From: an uncultured Lysobacterales bacterium | GTDB taxonomy: Bacteria > Pseudomonadota > Gammaproteobacteria > Xanthomonadales > Xanthomonadaceae | Direction: 5' to 3' | NCBI GenBank assembly: GCA_946886865.1 | Contig: CAMPJI010000040.1 | Location: 1-20,718 of the forward strand | Length of the DNA: 20,718 nt | Part shown: in pieces, positions 10,031-16,677 of the stretch | Layout of the letters: each line of letters opens with the position of its first letter | Position numbering within the stretch: position 1 is the first letter of the stretch | The notes under the pieces: model-generated | Told to the model about the DNA's origin: nothing | Seen by the model: only the letters and a program-made list of their open reading frames with translations | The model's database searches: none | Program-made: the position numbers and the translations under genes

Positions 10031-10621
10031 ATGTCCAAGAACAAGCACAAGCACATGGCCCGTCATGGCCGGGAAGACCAGGACGCTCGCGCGGCCGCGA
10101 CGCCGCCGCACGCCGGCAGCGGGACGGGCGATCCGTCGTCGGCGGTCGACGAGGCGCCGATCGGCGACATCCGCGGCGTCCTGATCCAGGTGGCCGGTGC
10201 ACGCCTGCTGCTGCCCAATGCCACCATTGCCGAGGTGCTGTCCTACGCCGAACCCGAGCCGGTGTCGCCCGCGCCGGACTGGCTGCTGGGGCGCACCCGC
10301 TGGCGCGGCTGGCAACTGCCACTGGTGGCGTTCTCGCGCCTGGCCGGCCTGGGCGTGGATCAGCCCGGCCTGGGCAGCAAGGTCGCCGTGTTGAAGGCCC
10401 TGGCCGGCAACTCGCGGACGCCGTTCTTCGCCGTGGTGACGCAGGGCTTCCCGCGGCTGGTGACGGTCGCCCGCGACAGCCTGTCGACGTTGGGGGAGGA
10501 CGGCGACGTCCTGCCGACCGGCGTGCAAGCACGCGTGCGCCTCAACGAGGACGACGCGCTGATTCCGGATCTGGAAGCGCTCGAGGGTCTGGTCGCCGAG
10601 GCGGTCGCGCAGGCAGCCTGA
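10031..10621 (+). CDS. chpC: ChpC, second CheW-like adaptor
   Basis: 196 residues from the ATG at 10031. The first ~45 residues are basic then Gly/Ala/Asp-rich (MSKNKHKHMARHGRE...), probably disordered. A CheW-like domain follows: IRGVLIQVAGARLLLPNATIAEVL, then WLLGRTRWRGWQLPLVAF, which matches the CheW pattern of a G-rich turn followed by a strand and 'P-L-V', and VARDSLSTLGE later. ChpC in Pseudomonas and Xylella is a CheW-type linker thought to connect additional receptors or signals to the ChpA kinase. It starts 10 bases after the chpB stop, so it is in the same transcription unit. It is the last gene of the cluster here; no chpD or chpE follows. CheW-like proteins are hard to tell apart by sequence alone, so the name rests mainly on position. 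Confidence 0.85.
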   Translation: MSKNKHKHMARHGREDQDARAAATPPHAGSGTGDPSSAVDEAPIGDIRGVLIQVAGARLLLPNATIAEVLSYAEPEPVSPAPDWLLGRTRWRGWQLPLVAFSRLAGLGVDQPGLGSKVAVLKALAGNSRTPFFAVVTQGFPRLVTVARDSLSTLGEDGDVLPTGVQARVRLNEDDALIPDLEALEGLVAEAVAQAA

Positions 10622-10704
10622 ACCACCCCCGCGGCGCGTGCCGCCGCCCGCACGACGCTAGGCGTCGGCGGCCGCCCCGCACGTGGCACGACGCCGGTGC
10701 GGCG
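10622..10704. terminator. Possible two-way terminator region between convergent chpC and rsmE
   Basis: This 83-base gap between converging genes holds several perfect hairpins: CGACGC/GCGTCG around a TAG loop (10653-10667) and ACGCC/GGCGT around GGTGC (10691-10705, touching the rsmE stop). GCGGC/GCCGC around GCGT can also form near 10631-10644. No T run follows any of them on either strand, so a standard intrinsic terminator is not shown. Position and stem density make transcription stop or mRNA end protection plausible. Confidence 0.35.
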
Positions 10705-11445
10705 TTACGCCTGGAAGTCCCCGAATCGCGCCTGCAACGCGGCGATGGCCGCCAGGCCGGCGGTTTCCGTGCGCAGGATGCGGGGCCCCAGACGCAGGCC
10801 CACGAAGCCGGCGGCCTCCAGCTGGTCGCGGTCCAAGGGCGACCACCCGCCTTCCGGTCCAACCGCGAGTCGAACGGCTTGCGTGAGGTCCGGTGCCAGT
10901 GAGTTGAACGTCGCGGCGCCGCCCGGGTCCAGCCACAGCCGGGTACCGCCGTCCTGGAGCCCGTCCAGTGCTGCATGCAGCGTCGTCGGCGGGCACACCT
11001 GCGGGACGCGGGCACGACCGCTCTGCTCGCAGGCCGATGCGACCACGCTGCGCCAGTGGGCGAGGCGTTTCGCGGCCCTGGACTCGTCCAGCTTCACCTC
11101 GCTGCGCTGGGACAGCACCGGGACGATACCGGTCACGCCCAGTTCGGTGGCTTTCTGCAGCACCAGGTCCATCTTCTCCCCCCGCGCCACGCCCTGGATC
11201 AGGACGATCGGAAGCGGCGATTCGCGGTCGACGTGGACCGCCTCGCCCGGCCGCACGCGCACGTCGCGCTTGCCGATGGCGGTGATCGTCGCCGTCCAGT
11301 CCACGCCGTCGCCGTTGAACAGGACGCAGGTATCGCCCTCGCGCAGCCGCAGCACCCGGATCAGGTGTGTCGCCGCGGCCTCCGGCAGCGCGAGCTCCGT
11401 GGCCGCCTCCAGCGGAACCTCGACGTGGATGCGGGTCACGCGCAC
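10705..11445 (-). CDS. rsmE: RsmE, 16S rRNA (uracil-1498-N3)-methyltransferase
   Basis: 246 residues, the normal length for the family. RsmE uses S-adenosylmethionine to methylate N3 of U1498 in 16S rRNA near the ribosomal decoding site. The N-terminal part (MRVTRIHVEVPL, HLIRVLRLREGD and LFNGDG) is the PUA-like RNA-binding domain. The SPOUT methyltransferase domain follows: LIQGVARGEKMDLVLQKATELGV, then QRSEVK, and the knot with VGPEGGWSPLD (GPEGG at 196-200) and LGPRILRTETAGLAAIAAL, which forms the cofactor pocket. All hallmark motifs are intact. The start overlaps the 3' end of bioA by 10 bases, so it is probably co-transcribed with bioA; that pairing appears to be one of location and not of pathway. 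Confidence 0.97.
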   Translation of the reverse strand: MRVTRIHVEVPLEAATELALPEAAATHLIRVLRLREGDTCVLFNGDGVDWTATITAIGKRDVRVRPGEAVHVDRESPLPIVLIQGVARGEKMDLVLQKATELGVTGIVPVLSQRSEVKLDESRAAKRLAHWRSVVASACEQSGRARVPQVCPPTTLHAALDGLQDGGTRLWLDPGGAATFNSLAPDLTQAVRLAVGPEGGWSPLDRDQLEAAGFVGLRLGPRILRTETAGLAAIAALQARFGDFQA

Positions 11446-12848
11446 GCGGTAGCCTCCTCGATCACCTCGGCGGTGACCTGCGCCAGGTGGTCCAGTGTTG
11501 CTTCATCGACGCAGTACGGCGGCATCCAGTAAAGCGTGTCGCCCAGTGGGCGCAGCAGCACGCCGCGGTTCAGCGCCGCGCGGTAGGCCCTGAGACCGAT
11601 GCGCAGCCCGGCATCAAACGGCACGTTGCGCTGGCCGTCGCGGGTCAGCTCGAATGCGACGATCATCCCGGCCTGCCGTGCCTGCGCCACGTGGCGGTGA
11701 CCGCCCACGCCCGCCGCCAGTTCACCCATGCGCGCGGCAAGCCTGCGGTTGCGGGCCAGCACGTCATCGGCCTCAAAGATGTCCAGGGTCGCCAATGCGG
11801 CCGCGCACGCAAGCGGGTTGCCGGTGTAGCTGTGCGAATGCAGGAATGCACGCTCGCGCGAGTCGTCGAGGAAGCCGTCGTACAGCACCTGCGTCGCAAG
11901 CACGGCCGCCAGCGGCAGCGAGCCCCCGGTCAAGCCCTTCGACAGGCACATCAGGTCAGGCACGATGCCGGCCTGCTCGCAGGCGAACAGCGTGCCGGTG
12001 CGGCCGAACCCCACGGCGATCTCGTCGGCGATCAGGAACACGCCGTGTGCATCGCAGAGCTCGCGCACGCGCCTGAGGTAGGCCGGGTGGTGCATGCGCA
12101 TGCCACCGGCGCATTGCACCCGAGGCTCCAGGATCATCGCGCACACCTCGCCTCCGTGACGCTCCAGCGTGCCGGCCAGCGCCTCGGCGGCACGCAGCGC
12201 ACAGGCCTCTTCCGACTCGTCGGGACCGGCGTTCCAGGCGTCGGGCGACGGGACGAAGACGGCTTCGGCCAGCAGCGGTGCGTACACCCGGCGGTAGAGC
12301 GGGATGTCGCCCACGGCCAGCGCGCCCAGGGTCTCGCCGTGGTAGCCGCCCTCCAGCGCGATGAAGCGCGTGCGGCCGTCCTCCCCGCGGTTGCGGAACC
12401 AGTGGAACGCCATCTTCAGCGCCACCTCGACACCGGCCGAGCCGTTGTCGGCGTAGAACACCTTCGCCAACGGCGCGCGTCCGGGCTGTCGCGGTGCGAG
12501 GTCCAGCAGCCGTTCGGCGAGTTCGACGGCCGGCATGTGCGAGCAGCCGGCGAGGATCACGTGCTCCAGCGTGCGCGCCTGCCGCGAAATCGCCTCGGCG
12601 ATGCGCGGCTCGGCGTGGCCGAACAGGTTGGTCCACCAGCTGGAGACGGCGTCCAGGTAGCGGCGCCCGTCGTGGTCCACGAGGAACGCGCCTTCGCCCC
12701 GGGCGATCGGCAGCAAGGGCAGGGTGTGCGGGTGCTCGCGCATCTGCGTGCACGGATGCCACAACACGGCCAGGTCGCGCTGCCGCCAGTGCGACGCCGC
12801 GTCACCGGGCTCTGCTAGCATCCCGGCATCGTCTGTCTTGGTTCGCAT
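11436..12848 (-). CDS. bioA: BioA, adenosylmethionine-8-amino-7-oxononanoate aminotransferase
   Basis: 470 residues, a PLP-dependent class III aminotransferase. It transfers an amino group from S-adenosylmethionine to 7-keto-8-aminopelargonate, giving 7,8-diaminopelargonate, the penultimate step before dethiobiotin in biotin synthesis. Visible motifs are LWHPCTQM (29-36), SSWWTNLFGH (W71, W72), GGYHGETLGAL (167-177), LIADEIAVGFGRTG with D275, the PLP lysine K304 in CLSKGLTGG, and HSHSYTGNPLACAA. E. coli BioA has Tyr17 where this protein has Cys33 (HPYT versus HPCT); from memory HPCTQM is common in the Pseudomonas-type subgroup. A second ATG at codon 10 (12821) is an alternative start. It is the first gene of a short unit with rsmE, and no other bio gene is in the window. 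Confidence 0.96.
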   Translation of the reverse strand: MRTKTDDAGMLAEPGDAASHWRQRDLAVLWHPCTQMREHPHTLPLLPIARGEGAFLVDHDGRRYLDAVSSWWTNLFGHAEPRIAEAISRQARTLEHVILAGCSHMPAVELAERLLDLAPRQPGRAPLAKVFYADNGSAGVEVALKMAFHWFRNRGEDGRTRFIALEGGYHGETLGALAVGDIPLYRRVYAPLLAEAVFVPSPDAWNAGPDESEEACALRAAEALAGTLERHGGEVCAMILEPRVQCAGGMRMHHPAYLRRVRELCDAHGVFLIADEIAVGFGRTGTLFACEQAGIVPDLMCLSKGLTGGSLPLAAVLATQVLYDGFLDDSRERAFLHSHSYTGNPLACAAALATLDIFEADDVLARNRRLAARMGELAAGVGGHRHVAQARQAGMIVAFELTRDGQRNVPFDAGLRIGLRAYRAALNRGVLLRPLGDTLYWMPPYCVDEATLDHLAQVTAEVIEEATACA

Positions 12849-12854
12849 CCGGTG

Positions 12855-12860
12855 ATTATC
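12855..12860 (-). promoter_or_regulatory. Possible -10 box (GATAAT) for bioA in the bioA-nudE divergent gap
   Basis: On the - strand the 53-base gap between the divergent bioA and nudE starts contains GATAAT, one mismatch from TATAAT. It is an A/T-rich island in very GC-rich DNA. No good -35 box is seen 16-18 bases upstream. If used, transcription would begin about at the bioA ATG (12848), which would mean a leaderless message or translation from the second ATG at 12821. No convincing promoter for nudE can be picked out. Confidence 0.35.
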
Positions 12861-12901
12861 GCCCCTTCGTCCGCTTCGTGCTCCGTCACCGGGCGCCGGC
12901 G

Positions 12902-13450
12902 ATGAGTCGCCCGCTGCCCACCATCCACGGCATCACCGAGCACGACGCCGGGCCGTATCGCCTCGAGCGCCTGGACCTGGAGTTCAGCAACGGTGAGCGC
13001 CGGCAGTTCCAGCGCCTGCACGGGCGCGGTCATGGCGCGGTGGTGGTCGTTCCGATGCTTGATGCCGACACCGTCCTGCTGGTGCGCGAATATGCGGCGG
13101 GCATGCATCGGTACGAACTCGGACTGGTCAAGGGACGCATCGACCCCGGCGAAACCGCCCTCGAAGCCGCAAATCGCGAGCTCAAGGAGGAGGCCGGCTA
13201 CGGGGCCCGCCGGCTCGACCACCTGCGCGCGCTGACCCTGGCGCCCACCTACATGAGCCACGAAGCCCAGCTCGTGGTCGCGCGCGAGCTGTATCCCGAG
13301 CGCCTGCCCGGCGACGAGCCCGAAGCGCTCGAGCCGGTGCCGTGGAAGCTCGAGGACCTGCACCAGCTGATCCTGCGCGAGGACTTCTCCGAAGGCCGCA
13401 GCATCGCCGCCCTTTTCATCGCCCGGGAGTGGCTCCGCCAGCACGCATGA
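12902..13450 (+). CDS. nudE: NudE-type Nudix hydrolase of ADP compounds
   Basis: 182 residues from the ATG at 12902, near the 186 of E. coli NudE. A complete Nudix box, GX5EX7REUXEEXGU, lies at residues 78-100 (G78-RIDPGETALEAANRELKEEA-GY); its Glu residues bind the catalytic metal. Preceding strands (GAVVVVPMLDADTVLLVREYAAGMHRYELGLVKG) and the following LTLAPTYMSHEAQLVVARELYPERLPGDEPE match NudE rather than MutT or RppH. NudE cleaves ADP-ribose, diadenosine polyphosphates and NADH to nucleoside monophosphates. A start further upstream in the same frame would run through the divergent bioA gene and has no family-like sequence. The last bases overlap cysQ (ATGA), so translation is probably coupled. 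Confidence 0.93.
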   Translation: MSRPLPTIHGITEHDAGPYRLERLDLEFSNGERRQFQRLHGRGHGAVVVVPMLDADTVLLVREYAAGMHRYELGLVKGRIDPGETALEAANRELKEEAGYGARRLDHLRALTLAPTYMSHEAQLVVARELYPERLPGDEPEALEPVPWKLEDLHQLILREDFSEGRSIAALFIAREWLRQHA

Positions 13451-14262
13451 CGCCTACCGATTCCATCCTCGACGCCCGCATCCGCGATGGCGTGGTCGCC
13501 ATCGCCCGCGCCGCCGCTGCCGCGATCCTTGAAGTCTACGAAAGCGACTTCGACGTGGTCCGCAAGGACGATGCCTCGCCGCTGACCGCTGCCGACCTCG
13601 CCTCGCACCGCTGCATCGTCGACGGCTTGCGGGCGCTGACGCCCGACGTGCCGGTGCTGTCGGAGGAGTCCACCGGGATTGGTGCCGCCGAACGGCTGGG
13701 CTGGCACCGACTGTGGATCGTCGATCCGCTGGACGGCACGCGCGAGTTCGTCAAGCGCAACGGCGAGTTCACGGTGAACATCGCGCTGGTCGAAGCGGGT
13801 GTGGCCACGTTCGGCGTCGTGCTCGCGCCGGTCACGGGCGTGCTGTGGCATGGCGGTGCGGCATGGGGCGCCTTCCGGCAGGCGCGCGACGGCGTCGAGA
13901 CCCCCACCCGTGTGCGTGCGCCCGCCGTGGCGCCTCTGCGCGTGGCGGCCAGCCGTTCGCATCGCGACGCGCGTACCGGCACCTTCATCGAGCGCATGGG
14001 CGAGGTCGAGCCGGTGGGCCTGGGGTCATCGCTGAAGTTCTGCGCCGTCGCCGACGGCGGCATCGATGTGTACCCGCGATTCGGCCCGACCAGCGAATGG
14101 GACACCGCAGCCGCGCAGGCGGTCCTAGAGGGGGCCGGGGGGGCGGTGCTCGACCTGCAGGGGCGCCCCTTCCGCTACAACCGCCGCGAGACCATCCTCA
14201 ACGGCGGCTTCGTGGCGCTGGGCGACGTGTCGCTGCCGTGGCGCGAATGGGCGGCGGCCTGA
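13447..14262 (+). CDS. cysQ: CysQ, 3'(2'),5'-bisphosphate nucleotidase
   Basis: 271 residues from the ATG at 13447, which overlaps the nudE stop as ATGA; an in-frame ATG at 13342 would put 35 unrelated residues inside nudE and is less likely. The protein belongs to the inositol monophosphatase superfamily: metal ligands lie in LSEES (E73, E74), WIVDPLDGTREF (D93, D96) and SEWDTAAAQ (D219). The DGTREFxxRNGEFTVNIALVE form is typical of CysQ. It hydrolyses 3'-phosphoadenosine 5'-phosphate, the by-product of sulfate assimilation and sulfotransfer, to AMP. It lies between two other nucleotide hydrolases. No motif is missing. Confidence 0.95.
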   Translation: MTPTDSILDARIRDGVVAIARAAAAAILEVYESDFDVVRKDDASPLTAADLASHRCIVDGLRALTPDVPVLSEESTGIGAAERLGWHRLWIVDPLDGTREFVKRNGEFTVNIALVEAGVATFGVVLAPVTGVLWHGGAAWGAFRQARDGVETPTRVRAPAVAPLRVAASRSHRDARTGTFIERMGEVEPVGLGSSLKFCAVADGGIDVYPRFGPTSEWDTAAAQAVLEGAGGAVLDLQGRPFRYNRRETILNGGFVALGDVSLPWREWAAA

Positions 14263-14329
14263 CAGCGCGGATGGCCCGGCCGTCCGCACCTCTCCCTGCC
14301 CCCGTGGAATACGACCGGACACGCCGGGC

Positions 14330-15133
14330 ATGACGACCGATATCACCCGCCTCCTCGACATCATGGCCCGCCTGCGCGACCCCGAACGCGGCTGTCCATG
14401 GGACGTGCAGCAGGACTTCGGGTCCATCGCGCCGTACACGATCGAGGAGGCCTACGAGGTCGCCGACGCCATCGACCGCGGCGACATGGACGACCTGCGC
14501 GATGAACTCGGCGACCTGCTGCTGCAGGTGGTGTTCCATGCGCGCATGGCCGAGGAGGAGGGTGCGTTCGGGTTCGGGGATGTGGTGGCATCGATCAGCG
14601 ACAAGATGGTCAGCCGGCATCCCCACGTGTTCGGCGACGCGGTGGTCGCCGACGCGGACAGCCAGTCGGTGGCCTGGGAGGCGCACAAGCGCCGGGAGCG
14701 TGAAGCCGCTGGCGTGCAGGACACCTCGGCCCTCGCCGGCATCCCCAAGGGCCTGCCGGAGTGGCAGCGGGCGTTGAAGCTGCAGAAGCGCGCGGCGCGC
14801 ACCGGGTTTGAATGGCCCGATGCCGGGCCGGTGCTCGACAAGCTCGAGGAAGAGCTCGCTGAAGTCCGCGTGGAACTGGATGCGCTGAAGGCCGGCGATG
14901 CGGACGCACACGAGCGTCTGGTGGATGAAGTCGGCGACGTGCTGTTCGTCGCAGCCAACCTCGCACGGCATGCCGGTGTCGACGTGGGCACCGCGCTGCG
15001 TCGCGCGAACGCGAAATTCGAGCGCCGGTTCCGTGGCATGGAAGCGCTGGCACAGGCCGATGGCGCATCGCTTGCCGCGCTGCCGCTGGACGCGCAGGAT
15101 CGCTATTGGAAACGGGTCAAGGACGGCGAGTAA
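14330..15133 (+). CDS. mazG: MazG, nucleoside triphosphate pyrophosphohydrolase
   Basis: 267 residues, matching E. coli MazG (263). It has two tandem MazG domains. The first starts MARLRDPERGCPWDVQQDF and carries the metal-binding pattern IEEAYEVADAI (E39, E40, E43) followed by RDELGDLLLQVVFHA (E59, D62). A linker with SRHPHVFGD and WEAHKRRERE follows, then IPKGLPEWQRALKLQKRAARTGFEWPD and the second domain with LEEELAEVRVEL and VDEVGDVLFVAANLARH. MazG converts (d)NTPs to NMPs plus pyrophosphate and influences ppGpp and damaged-nucleotide pools. The 67-base gap after cysQ shows no strong ribosome site, and no in-frame upstream start was found. It probably belongs to the nudE-cysQ unit. Confidence 0.96.
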   Translation: MTTDITRLLDIMARLRDPERGCPWDVQQDFGSIAPYTIEEAYEVADAIDRGDMDDLRDELGDLLLQVVFHARMAEEEGAFGFGDVVASISDKMVSRHPHVFGDAVVADADSQSVAWEAHKRREREAAGVQDTSALAGIPKGLPEWQRALKLQKRAARTGFEWPDAGPVLDKLEEELAEVRVELDALKAGDADAHERLVDEVGDVLFVAANLARHAGVDVGTALRRANAKFERRFRGMEALAQADGASLAALPLDAQDRYWKRVKDGE

Positions 15134-15178
15134 CGCCTTGCCCCACTGCCCCCCGACCGCCCGCGCAGGAGACCGGCC

Positions 15179-15481
15179 ATGCGCCGTTTCGCCAGCTTCC
15201 GCGAGTTCTACCCGTTCTACCTCGACGAACACCGGCATCCGGTCAGCCGGCGCCTGCACTTCTTTGGCAGCTGCGGGGTGCTGCTGCTGGTTCTGGTGGC
15301 CGTCCTGACGGCAAACGCGTGGTGGCTGCTGGCGGCCCTGGCGTGCGGCTACGGCTGCGCGTGGGTCGGCCACTTCTTCTTCGAGAAGAACCGGCCGGCG
15401 ACTTTCACCCACCCGGTGTATTCGTTCATGGGCGACTGGGTGATGTTCAAGGACATCCTGACGGGCCGGATCCGGCTCTGA
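15179..15481 (+). CDS. Small DUF962 / Mpo1-like membrane protein
   Basis: 100 residues. A strong ribosome site AGGAG (15167-15171) lies 7 bases before the ATG. It has the family's histidine signature: FYLDEHRHPVSRRLHFFG near the N-terminus and WVGHFFFEKNRPATFTHPVYS in the C-terminal half. Two hydrophobic stretches (about residues 31-46 and 48-62) suggest a membrane hairpin. Yeast Mpo1 of this family is an iron-dependent dioxygenase acting in fatty-acid alpha-oxidation of phytosphingosine; whether bacterial members do this is not established, so only the family is claimed. It is shorter than most eukaryotic members. It begins 45 bases after mazG and may be read with it. Its stop directly abuts that of the convergent neighbour. 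Confidence 0.85.
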   Translation: MRRFASFREFYPFYLDEHRHPVSRRLHFFGSCGVLLLVLVAVLTANAWWLLAALACGYGCAWVGHFFFEKNRPATFTHPVYSFMGDWVMFKDILTGRIRL

Positions 15482-15844
15482 TCACGCCGACCGACCGGGT
15501 CCGGGCTCCAGGAAGATCAGCCAGGCCGCGACTGCAATCAGCGCGAACCCGGCCCAGTGGTTCCAGCGCAGCGGTTGCTCCAGGTACCAGGACGAGAACC
15601 AGGCGAACACCATCAGCGTGATCACCTCCTGCATGCCCTTGAGCTGCGGAGCGGAGTACACCGCGCTGCCCAGCCGGTTCGCCGGCACCATCAGCGCGTA
15701 TTCGAACAATGCGATGCCCCAGCTGGCGACGATGGCCAGCAGCAGCGGGGACGATTTGTATTTCAGGTGGCCATACCAGGCGAACGTCATGAACACGTTG
15801 GAGCCGAGCAGCAGCAGGACGGGCAGGAATCGCTCAACGAACAT
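15482..15844 (-). CDS. DUF486 (DMT superfamily) small membrane protein
   Basis: 120 residues with four hydrophobic helices: about 6-24 (LPVLLLLGSNVFMTFAWYG), 31-53, 72-90 and 97-112. The phrases FMTFAWYGHLK, WGIALFEYALMVPANRLG and LKxMQEVITLMVFAWFS are typical of the DUF486 family, which is placed in the drug/metabolite transporter superfamily. The substrate is not known. It stands alone on the - strand, convergent with the DUF962 gene and divergent from the response regulator, with 107 bases between their starts. Family assignment is firm, function is not. Confidence 0.88.
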   Translation of the reverse strand: MFVERFLPVLLLLGSNVFMTFAWYGHLKYKSSPLLLAIVASWGIALFEYALMVPANRLGSAVYSAPQLKGMQEVITLMVFAWFSSWYLEQPLRWNHWAGFALIAVAAWLIFLEPGPGRSA

Positions 15845-15888
15845 GGCCTGAACCGCAGGTGAGGGGCGCGCAGCGTAACGCGCGCTTC

Positions 15889-15911
15889 TTCACGGCGTCT
15901 CGACCCGTGAA
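15889..15911. promoter_or_regulatory. Inverted repeat TTCACG-N11-CGTGAA upstream of the response regulator
   Basis: Perfect 6-base arms with an 11-base spacer, about 40 bases before the regulator start and about 45 bases from the divergent DUF486 start. Arm centres are 17 bases apart, close to one and a half helical turns. It could be an operator for either gene. No promoter hexamers could be set with confidence around it. Confidence 0.4.
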
Positions 15912-15917
15912 CCGGCA

Positions 15918-15937
15918 GCCTTCACAAAACTGAAGGC
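15918..15937. promoter_or_regulatory. Perfect inverted repeat GCCTTCA-N6-TGAAGGC just before the response regulator ribosome site
   Basis: Seven-base arms with no mismatch and the spacer CAAAAC. It ends one base before GGGAG (15939-15943), which is the ribosome site 8 bases ahead of ATG 15952. It may be an operator for autoregulation, or an RNA hairpin in the leader that limits ribosome access. CTTCAC occurs in both repeats, 32 bases apart (15888 and 15920), about three helical turns. Confidence 0.5.
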
Positions 15938-15951
15938 AGGGAGACCGGTGT

Positions 15952-16662
15952 ATGCAAGGTTCGCGGGACGGGGGCTTGGTCCTCATCGTGGAGGACAACC
16001 GCAATATTTCGGAGATGGTGGGTGAATACCTCGAAAGCCGCGGCTTCGAGGTGGACTACGCCGCCGACGGCCTCGACGGTTACCGTCTGGCCGCGGAGAA
16101 CAGCTACGACGTGATCGTGCTGGACCTGATGCTTCCGCGTCTGGACGGCATCGAGGTGTGCAAACGCCTGCGCGAGGAAGCGCGCAAGTCGACGCCGGTC
16201 CTGATGCTGACCGCGCGCGACACGCTCGACGAGAAGCTGACCGGCCTGTCGGTCGGTGCCGACGACTATCTGGTGAAGCCGTTCGCCATCCAGGAGCTGG
16301 AAGCGCGCTTGCGCGCGTTGATCCGCCGCGAGCGTCGCCAGGTGGGCGGTGAAGTCCTCAAAGTGGCCGACCTGGTGCTGGACCCGGCCAGCCTCCGCGT
16401 GACCCGTGGTGGCAGCGAACTGCAACTCTCGCCGATCGGCCTGCGCCTGCTGACCATCCTGATGCGCGAATCGCCGCGCGTGGTCAGCCGGCAGGAGATC
16501 GAGCGCGAGATCTGGGGCAACGGACTGCCGGATTCGGACACGTTGCGCAGCCACCTGTACAACCTGCGCAAGACCATCGACAAGCCGTTCGACAAGCAGC
16601 TGCTGCACACGGTGCAGAGCGCCGGCTACCGGGTGGCCGACATCTCGCAGCCGCCGGACTGA
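15952..16662 (+). CDS. OmpR/PhoB-family response regulator
   Basis: 236 residues. Receiver domain 8-125: acidic pair in LIVEDN (E14, D15), phospho-acceptor D58 in VLDLMLP, T87 in MLTARD and K109 in LVKPF, all intact. A winged-helix DNA-binding domain follows (about 135-232), with LSPIGLRLLTILMRESPRVVSRQEIEREIWG, SDTLRSHLYNLRKTIDKP and LLHTVQSAGYRV, the usual OmpR C-terminal pattern. It should be phosphorylated by the kinase encoded 15 bases downstream and then bind tandem DNA sites. A good ribosome site (GGGAG) supports the start. Targets probably include its own operon and the export genes behind it, by position only. I cannot name the exact ortholog. Confidence 0.95.
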   Translation: MQGSRDGGLVLIVEDNRNISEMVGEYLESRGFEVDYAADGLDGYRLAAENSYDVIVLDLMLPRLDGIEVCKRLREEARKSTPVLMLTARDTLDEKLTGLSVGADDYLVKPFAIQELEARLRALIRRERRQVGGEVLKVADLVLDPASLRVTRGGSELQLSPIGLRLLTILMRESPRVVSRQEIEREIWGNGLPDSDTLRSHLYNLRKTIDKPFDKQLLHTVQSAGYRVADISQPPD

Positions 16663-16677
16663 TGTAGCGCTCCACCG

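Noticed and set aside
8614..10056. 480-codon open frame on the - strand opposite chpB
   Set aside because: No family-like motif, and it overlaps a gene in a tight operon; typical shadow of GC-rich coding DNA.
12816..12821. TAGCAT with an upstream TG as an extended -10 for nudE
   Set aside because: No matching -35 box and four of six matches only, inside the bioA coding region; too weak to call.
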